Of a DNA stretch of 10,445 bases, positions 6,121-10,445 are shown one piece after another. Source of the stretch: CAZUSC01 sp964622915 (lineage in GTDB: Bacteria > Patescibacteriota > Andersenbacteria > UBA10190); the NCBI GenBank assembly GCA_964622915.1, contig CAZUSC010000035.1, positions 1-10,445 on the forward strand, in the 5' to 3' direction. Position numbers and translations under genes: made by a program. The notes beneath the pieces are model-generated. The model was not told where the DNA came from. It worked only from the letters and a program-made list of their open reading frames with translations, and searched no databases. Every line of letters begins with the position of its first letter. Within the stretch, counting starts at the first letter, position 1.

Positions 6121-6193
6121 AGCTCCTGGCAGGACTCGAACCTGCGCACCTCCCTTAGGACGGGAGTGCTCTAATCCCCTGAGCTACAGGAGC
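6121..6193 (-). tRNA. tRNA-Arg (anticodon CCT)
   Basis: A complete cloverleaf can be folded on the minus strand. The acceptor arm GCTCCTG (6193-6187) pairs with CAGGAGC (6128-6122). The D-stem is GCTC/GAGC. The anticodon stem CTCCC/GGGAG holds the loop GTCCTAA with anticodon CCT, which reads AGG (arginine). The T-stem GCAGG/CCTGC holds the TTCGAGT loop. All seven acceptor pairs are Watson-Crick. The base after the acceptor is T, an unusual discriminator for tRNA-Arg, and CCA is not encoded and must be added. The rnhB start codon follows immediately. A candidate promoter lies just upstream. Confidence 0.95.
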
Positions 6194-6208
6194 ACAGCTA
6201 GCTTCACT

Positions 6209-6236
6209 ATAGTACTAATATGAGTAATGTAGGCAA
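6209..6236 (-). promoter_or_regulatory. Candidate promoter of the tRNA-Arg/rnhB unit
   Basis: On the minus strand TTGCCT (6236-6231) and TACTAT (6214-6209) are separated by 16 bases, about 16 bases before the tRNA 5' end. Each box matches four of six consensus bases. The position, between the terminator of the upstream gene and the tRNA, supports the call. Confidence 0.45.
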
Positions 6237-6237
6237 G

Positions 6238-6267
6238 AAAAAAGCCGAGAGGTGCAGGACTCTCGGC
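6238..6267 (-). terminator. Strong intrinsic terminator of the 6274-6555 gene
   Basis: On the minus strand GCCGAGAG (6267-6260) pairs perfectly with CTCTCGGC (6251-6244) around an eight-base loop and is followed by six T (6243-6238). It starts seven bases beyond the stop codon of the small Tat-signal gene. Confidence 0.9.
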
Positions 6268-6273
6268 GGTCGA

Positions 6274-6555
6274 CTAGAAGCCGCAACTGGCGGCGTGGAT
6301 GCAACCGTGATAATTTCCTTTCCTGAATTGTCTCATTGCGGATCTCAAACGGTAATGATAGACCTCTGCTCCATCCCGGCGGTAGTCCTGATCTGCGGCC
6401 AGGTTCCTCATCGCTCGCAGTGCCTCATCGCGCTTGGGAGGCGTCGCTGGTCTCTGGGAGACAGCTGCCCAACTTAAGGGGATGGTTTGGGCCGCGGCGA
6501 GAGCTGTGCAGGTCTGAAGGAACAGGCGTCGAGAGATTTCTGCTGGTGAAACCAT
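6274..6555 (-). CDS. Small protein with a twin-arginine (Tat) signal, unknown function
   Basis: I do not recognise this 93-residue protein. Residues 8-14 read SRRLFLQ, which fits the Tat consensus (S/T-R-R-x-F-L-K) in all but the last position. A moderately hydrophobic stretch (15-28) and a possible cleavage site after SWA (about residue 30) follow. The mature part would be only about 63 residues, basic, with two cysteines near the C-terminus (HGCIHAASCGF). If the signal is real, the protein is exported folded; no tat genes are in this window. The ATG (6555-6553) is preceded by GGGAGG at a short, suitable distance, which strongly supports the start. A perfect terminator follows the stop. The promoter is not clear; TTTAAT (6581-6576) is a possible -10. 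The gene is visibly GC-rich compared with its neighbours. Confidence 0.68.
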   Translation of the reverse strand: MVSPAEISRRLFLQTCTALAAAQTIPLSWAAVSQRPATPPKRDEALRAMRNLAADQDYRRDGAEVYHYRLRSAMRQFRKGNYHGCIHAASCGF

Positions 6556-6684
6556 AGGTCCTCCCTATCACGTCCATTAAACAGTAGTGAACACCTAACT
6601 GACGCTACGCTGGCCAGTCCCTATGAAAGTGTCGCAACGGCCAATAAAAGTCAAAAGAAAATATCTTAGCCAGGCTAGTGGCGC

Positions 6685-6690
6685 TATAAT
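6685..6690 (+). promoter_or_regulatory. Consensus -10 box giving a possibly leaderless mRNA
   Basis: A perfect TATAAT ends seven bases before the ATG at 6698, the usual distance from -10 to the transcription start. Transcription would begin at or beside the start codon. No convincing -35 box is visible. Confidence 0.5.
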
Positions 6691-6697
6691 GCAGGAC

Positions 6698-7318
6698 ATG
6701 ACTACGATTTTTTTTCTGCGTCACGGGCCAACCAAAGAAAATAAAGAAAATAGAATTCAGGGCCAACAACCTGGCAATATTATTGTGCGTGATACTGAAC
6801 AATATCTGGCGGCTGTTATCCCTCTCCTGCGTGACAAACAAATAGATTTGCTATTGTCGTCTGATTTAGAACGCGCCGTAAAAACTAGAACCATGTTGAA
6901 AGGTTTTTTGCAGTTGCCACAGCTCAAGGAATCAATTACTCCCCTGCTGCGGGAGAAAGCGATGGGGTTCTATGAAGGGATGATTTGGGAAGAAGTACCA
7001 GTAGCGTTTCAGGATCAGCGCGGTCAGGATTTATATAATTTTCGGCAGTTTGGCGGCGAGAACAACGAAGATGTGCTGCGGCGGGTGCAGTCTTTTCTCC
7101 AGCACACCGCTCTGCAATATCCCCATCAGCATGTTTGTTGTGTGACACATGCCGGCTGGCTTAAGCAATTAGCCGCCCTAGCCCAGTCCGAGGCTGTGAC
7201 CTCGGACGGCTGGACAATGCGCACAGCTATTTACGAAGCCGGCCTCGGCCCCGTCGGTAAACTAAGCTATTTTCACCCGATTCCAATTAAGGCGGAGCTG
7301 CCGGACGAGGATGATTAA
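6698..7318 (+). CDS. Histidine phosphatase family protein (phosphoglycerate-mutase-like)
   Basis: The 206-residue product belongs to the histidine phosphatase superfamily, in which a histidine is transiently phosphorylated. The RHG motif is at residues 8-10 with nucleophile His9. SSDLERA at about 54-60 supplies the second arginine region. LREKAMGFYEG at about 84-94 matches the family block L.E...G..EG with the proton-donor glutamate. THAGWL at about 150-155 gives the second catalytic histidine, His151. The substrate cannot be told from sequence; cobalamin-phosphate phosphatases, phosphoglycerate mutases and broad phosphatases share this layout. The start at 6698 places RHG at the usual distance from the N-terminus; a longer frame from 6623 adds a basic tail without support. 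The acidic end (ELPDEDD) is unremarkable. ftsH follows after 54 bases in the same direction, so cotranscription is likely. Confidence 0.9.
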   Translation: MTTIFFLRHGPTKENKENRIQGQQPGNIIVRDTEQYLAAVIPLLRDKQIDLLLSSDLERAVKTRTMLKGFLQLPQLKESITPLLREKAMGFYEGMIWEEVPVAFQDQRGQDLYNFRQFGGENNEDVLRRVQSFLQHTALQYPHQHVCCVTHAGWLKQLAALAQSEAVTSDGWTMRTAIYEAGLGPVGKLSYFHPIPIKAELPDEDD

Positions 7319-7372
7319 CTACCACTAAGCTCTCTTGCATGGCAGACTAAATACTGGCAATATTCGACCCAT

Positions 7373-10300
7373 ATGAAAACAAAGCAAATCTACCCCTTTC
7401 GTCGCAATAATATTGGCAAAAACATTGGTATTATTTTGCTGGTTATGCTGGTTGGAGTCTCTTTAGTAAGCCTGTATAGCCGGCCGCTGGAGGAGCGCGA
7501 GGAAGTAAGCCTCTCTCGCATTGCCCAAGAAATTAACGCTGATAAAGTAGCCAATCTGGCTATTCAGCAAAATGAGCTAGTTGTCACTTTAAAGGATGGG
7601 GCGTCCGCTAAACTAGTAGCCCAAAAAGAACCAGATGCCTCCGTTACCGAAACTTTCCGCAATTTGGGTATTGCCGAAAGCAAGTTGAGTGCTATTGATT
7701 TGGACGTAAAAAAACCATCCGGACTGGGCTTTTGGACGGCCACCCTTTTGCCGCTCCTGCTGCCCTTCCTGCTGCTAGGGGCTTTCCTGTGGTTTATGAT
7801 GCGCAGTGCGCAGAACGTTGGCAACCGAGCGATGTCTTTTGGACAAATGACCAAAACACCAATTGAAGCAGCTAGCAAAAAGAAAAAGACCACTTTTGCC
7901 GATGTGGCTGGTAACGTGGAAGCTAAAAATGAGTTGGAAGAGGTCGTGGAATTCTTGCGTCACCCCAAAAAATTCCAAAAAATGGGCGCCCGTATCCCTC
8001 GGGGTGTTTTGTTAGTCGGTCCTCCCGGTACCGGCAAAACTTTGATGGCGCGGGCCGTGGCTGGCGTTGCGGGCGTTCCCTTCTTCAGTATTTCCGGCTC
8101 CGTATTCGTCGTAATGTTCGTCGGTGTTGGCGCTTCCGTAACCGGTGACACGCCGGTTCTCATCAAGGAGAACAAAACCACGAAGCTTGTACCAATTAGC
8201 CAGTTAGTTGATCGTTTCTATAAGGATGATGCAAGTGATTACGTCGTGGCGGTAAAAGACGTTCAAACTCTTGGTTGGCGCGAAAAAAAATCAAAATTCA
8301 AAGGTTCACCAAAGCGATTCTTCGGCGGCAGTGCCTGGGCTAATGTACAGGGTGTGTATCGCCACCGCGTAAAGGAGGTTTATGAGATTGAATACCTTGG
8401 CGGCAAGCTGAAAACAACCGGCGACCATAGCGTATTTGTCCGTACGCGCAATGGCGTACATCCCAAAGAGGCACGTGATCTGAAACCTGGTGATGTTTTG
8501 GTGCAGCTCCCCATGCGTGTCCGAGGAGAGTTTCAAGCCAATAGTGGCACTCCGCACTCAACCCGTGCCCATCAATTTATCACCCAAGCACCAGAAATGT
8601 ACGTGCGCGTTGATGAGGATCGATCAGAAGCCACTAATCAGTATGCCTATGCGCTGGAACAAAAAGGCCAACTAAGCCAACAAAACATTGCTCAACATTT
8701 AGGACTCTCTCAAATGACCATCAGCAAGTGGCAGCGTGGCATTCACAAGCCGCGCGCTTTTACTCACCTGGCTACACGTACGCCAATCCCGACCGAGGTA
8801 AGAGTCACTCCACAGTTGCTCAAACTATTTGGATACTACACGGCCGAGGGGCGAGAAAATGGAAGCTTGCAATTTGTCTTTGGGAAACACGAGACTGAAC
8901 TCCACCAAGACGTATTCAAGCTTATGCGGCAAGTCTTCCAGCTTGACCCAACGCTAGAAGAAACAGAGGATAACACGCTACGCATTACTTATTATTCCGC
9001 CCCTCTTGGCCGTTTCTTTGCTCGCCAGTGCGGGACCGGATCGCATCGCAAACACATCCCCACCCTGCTCTGGGACCTGCCGCGTGAACATTTTCTTGCC
9101 TATCTGGAAGGCTACTCCGCTGGCGATGGATACGAAACACAAGAAGGCAAACTTTCCATGACTTCCGTAAGCCACCAGCTCATCCGTGAATTAAGCTGGT
9201 TGTGCGGTATGCACGGCCTGCCGGCGGGCGTACGCCACATGGAGCTTCCAGCCGGGCGCCTCATCAAACATAAGCCGCTACCGGCCGGGGAGTCATGGAA
9301 TCTTATTATTGGAAAATCTAACAATCCGTTTGTTCAGGCCGAAGTTATAACTCCGCAAGGGGGCAAAAAACCAGTTGTAAAATCGGTTCGTCGCCTGCCC
9401 TATGACGGATTTGTGTATGATTTGTGCGGCTGCGATAACGAGGCGTTCTTTGGTGGAGAAAAACCAGTACTGCTTCATAACAGCCGCGTGCGTGATATAT
9501 TTGGTAAGGTCAAACGCCACGCTCCGGCTATCCTCTTTGTAGACGAGCTCGATGCCGTCGGCCGGCACCGGGGCGCCGGTTTGGGCGGCGGCCACGATGA
9601 GCGGGAACAAACCCTTAATCAGATTTTGGTAGAGATGGACGGCTTTGAGCAAAACGACAACGTCATCGTTTTGGCGGCCAGCGTGACTGGCGATACTCCA
9701 ATTCTGACTAAAGATAAGGAAACAGGAGAAATTGCTTTGAGACCGATTGGGGAGGTTGTCGATGAGTATTATGGGCAAGGCGAGGAAGGTCAGGAAAAAA
9801 CAGCTAACTTTGAAGCGTTGGGTTTTCAGAGCAAGCCTGACAAACGCCGGCACCGCCTATTGTTTGGTAACAGTGCCTTTGTACCAGTGCGTGGCGTGTT
9901 TCGACACATGGTAAATGAGGTGTATGAAATAAAGCATCTCGGCGGAACGATACGGGCAACTGGTAATCATTCAGTCTTTGTGCGGACGAGAAAAGGGCTG
10001 GAGACCAAGGCTGTATCACAGCTGATACCAGGAGACATTTTGGCAGACATTCCATATAAGGCGAACCGGACGAACGCGCGCCAGCGGCAGATTCGAGCCC
10101 ATGCGTTTGCTGCTAGCTGGTCATTACAACTGCCTATCTACGCGCAGAACGCAGCCGTGGCCAAAGAGTACGAGTTTGCGGTGGCGAATCGCGGTATATT
10201 TGCGCAGGCAAGCATTGCCCAACAGATTGGGGTAGCACAAACAACGGTGTCAAAGTGGCAACAAACAGATCGAATGCCCCGGTCTATCAGCCGCGCGTAT

Positions 10301-10445
10301 TTCAAGCACGAGCTGCCTGAAGAGGTGGCTGTTACCACCCCTCTCTGTCGCTTACTGGGATATTATGCGGCGGAGGGGTATGCCCGGAAGGAAATAACAT
10401 TTACGTTCAACACTGCCGAGAAGGAATATATCGCTGATGTCCAAG
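7373..10445 (+). CDS. ftsH: FtsH ATP-dependent zinc protease precursor containing two inteins (runs off the right edge)
   Basis: FtsH is a membrane-anchored AAA+ zinc protease that removes damaged or regulated proteins. One frame stays open from ATG 7373 to the window end. Host segment 1 (7373-8134, 254 residues) has a membrane segment at about 14-36, the extracytoplasmic domain, a second membrane segment at about 120-143, and Walker A GPPGTGKT at 216-223. It ends in MFVGVGA, the pore-loop region. After intein 1, host segment 2 (9482-9679, 66 residues) continues with SRVRD, Walker B ILFVDE, and the RGAGLGGGHDEREQTLNQ block up to VIVLAA. Intein 2 then interrupts sensor 1. The rest of the AAA domain and the HEXXH protease lie beyond the window. 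Val232, Val244 and Val247 replace residues that are Glu, Asp and Glu in E. coli FtsH. No Shine-Dalgarno site is seen. Confidence 0.95.
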   Translation, partial: MKTKQIYPFRRNNIGKNIGIILLVMLVGVSLVSLYSRPLEEREEVSLSRIAQEINADKVANLAIQQNELVVTLKDGASAKLVAQKEPDASVTETFRNLGIAESKLSAIDLDVKKPSGLGFWTATLLPLLLPFLLLGAFLWFMMRSAQNVGNRAMSFGQMTKTPIEAASKKKKTTFADVAGNVEAKNELEEVVEFLRHPKKFQKMGARIPRGVLLVGPPGTGKTLMARAVAGVAGVPFFSISGSVFVVMFVGVGASVTGDTPVLIKENKTTKLVPISQLVDRFYKDDASDYVVAVKDVQTLGWREKKSKFKGSPKRFFGGSAWANVQGVYRHRVKEVYEIEYLGGKLKTTGDHSVFVRTRNGVHPKEARDLKPGDVLVQLPMRVRGEFQANSGTPHSTRAHQFITQAPEMYVRVDEDRSEATNQYAYALEQKGQLSQQNIAQHLGLSQMTISKWQRGIHKPRAFTHLATRTPIPTEVRVTPQLLKLFGYYTAEGRENGSLQFVFGKHETELHQDVFKLMRQVFQLDPTLEETEDNTLRITYYSAPLGRFFARQCGTGSHRKHIPTLLWDLPREHFLAYLEGYSAGDGYETQEGKLSMTSVSHQLIRELSWLCGMHGLPAGVRHMELPAGRLIKHKPLPAGESWNLIIGKSNNPFVQAEVITPQGGKKPVVKSVRRLPYDGFVYDLCGCDNEAFFGGEKPVLLHNSRVRDIFGKVKRHAPAILFVDELDAVGRHRGAGLGGGHDEREQTLNQILVEMDGFEQNDNVIVLAASVTGDTPILTKDKETGEIALRPIGEVVDEYYGQGEEGQEKTANFEALGFQSKPDKRRHRLLFGNSAFVPVRGVFRHMVNEVYEIKHLGGTIRATGNHSVFVRTRKGLETKAVSQLIPGDILADIPYKANRTNARQRQIRAHAFAASWSLQLPIYAQNAAVAKEYEFAVANRGIFAQASIAQQIGVAQTTVSKWQQTDRMPRSISRAYFKHELPEEVAVTTPLCRLLGYYAAEGYARKEITFTFNTAEKEYIADVQ
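8135..9481 (+). mobile_element. Intein 1 of FtsH, complete, with LAGLIDADG homing endonuclease
   Basis: This is a 449-residue protein-splicing element. It starts with Ser1 in SVTGDTPVL (block A) and ends with His448-Asn449 before a +1 Ser (SRVRD), so removal restores the FtsH sequence VGVGA-SRVRD exactly. Block B is TGDHSVFV, with Thr95 and His98 of the T-x-x-H motif. A helix-turn-helix segment lies at about 179-202 (QNIAQHLGLSQMTISKW). The two LAGLIDADG motifs are LFGYYTAEG (about 231-239, acid Glu238) and LEGYSAGDG (about 324-332, acid Asp331), so the endonuclease looks intact. Block F is VYDLCGCDNEAFFGG with a Cys-x-Cys pair at 431 and 433. Splicing chemistry should be class 1 with Ser1 and Ser+1. 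The insertion site is just after the pore-loop-1 segment. Confidence 0.95.
9680..10445 (+). mobile_element. Intein 2 of FtsH, N-terminal part only
   Basis: A second intein begins with Ser1 in SVTGDTPIL directly after host VIVLAA, where FtsH normally continues with TNRPD; the expected +1 residue is therefore Thr. Only 255 residues lie inside the window. Block B is TGNHSVFV, with Thr94 and His97. A helix-turn-helix segment lies at about 178-194 (SIAQQIGVAQTTVSKW). The first LAGLIDADG motif, LLGYYAAEG, ends near residue 233 with acid Glu232. Layout and motifs match intein 1 closely (VYEI..LGG, GxHSVFVRTR, HTH, GYYxAEG), so the two are related, but their DNA has diverged and they are not a recent copy. 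The second endonuclease motif and the C-terminal splice junction are not in the window. Confidence 0.93.

Noticed and set aside
6120..6149. Upstream start for rnhB inside the tRNA gene
   Set aside because: The added residues are encoded by the tRNA and do not match RNase HII.
6626..6654. TTGACT (6654-6649) as the -35 of a promoter for the small Tat-signal gene
   Set aside because: No acceptable -10 box lies 16-18 bases downstream on the minus strand.
6623..6697. A 25-residue N-terminal extension of the histidine phosphatase
   Set aside because: It would move RHG away from its normal place near the N-terminus, and the TATAAT box lies inside it.
8490..8675. Short plus-strand frame inside intein 1 that might be a nested endonuclease gene
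   Set aside because: It is in a different frame from the LAGLIDADG motifs, which are encoded in the continuous ftsH frame.
9293..9853. A 186-codon minus-strand open frame opposite ftsH
   Set aside because: It lies antisense to clearly coding intein and FtsH sequence, crosses the intein 2 boundary, has no recognisable motif and is best explained as a shadow frame.

Overview
The window looks like a chromosomal segment of a Candidate Phyla Radiation (Patescibacteria) bacterium. This is inferred from the compact housekeeping set, the short SMC, the small A-rich intergenic repeats, the near-absence of Shine-Dalgarno sites in front of housekeeping genes and an FtsH gene carrying inteins. No marker here fixes the lineage further.

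Layout. The left edge (1-303, minus) holds the start of an AT-rich gene for a secreted protein. A minus-strand housekeeping block follows; in transcription order it reads rpmF (L32), nusB, rnc (RNase III), a DUF456-type membrane protein, and a short smc. Upstream of it lie a small self-contained membrane-protein gene (5047-5322), rnhB (RNase HII), a tRNA-Arg(CCT) whose 3' end almost touches the rnhB start codon, and a second small self-contained gene (6274-6555) with a twin-arginine signal. From about 6560 transcription diverges: a histidine-phosphatase gene (6698-7318) and then ftsH (7373 to beyond the right edge) run on the plus strand.

How it works together. The minus block covers translation, transcription termination control, RNA processing and chromosome organisation. 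The two small genes differ from their neighbours: each has a strong Shine-Dalgarno site and a strong GC-rich intrinsic terminator, and one also has a clear sigma70-type promoter beside an 18-base palindrome.

The most striking feature is ftsH. One open frame of more than 3 kb contains a complete 449-residue LAGLIDADG intein inserted just after the pore-loop-1 segment, and the first 255 residues of a second, related intein inserted before the sensor-1 Thr-Asn. Both inteins carry an extra helix-turn-helix segment. The FtsH stretch before the first intein has Val at three positions that are normally acidic in the family. Other points of interest are the SMC without a visible hinge, a four-copy heptamer repeat inside rnhB, heptamer-periodic A-rich leaders in front of rnc and rpmF, and the tRNA/rnhB junction.
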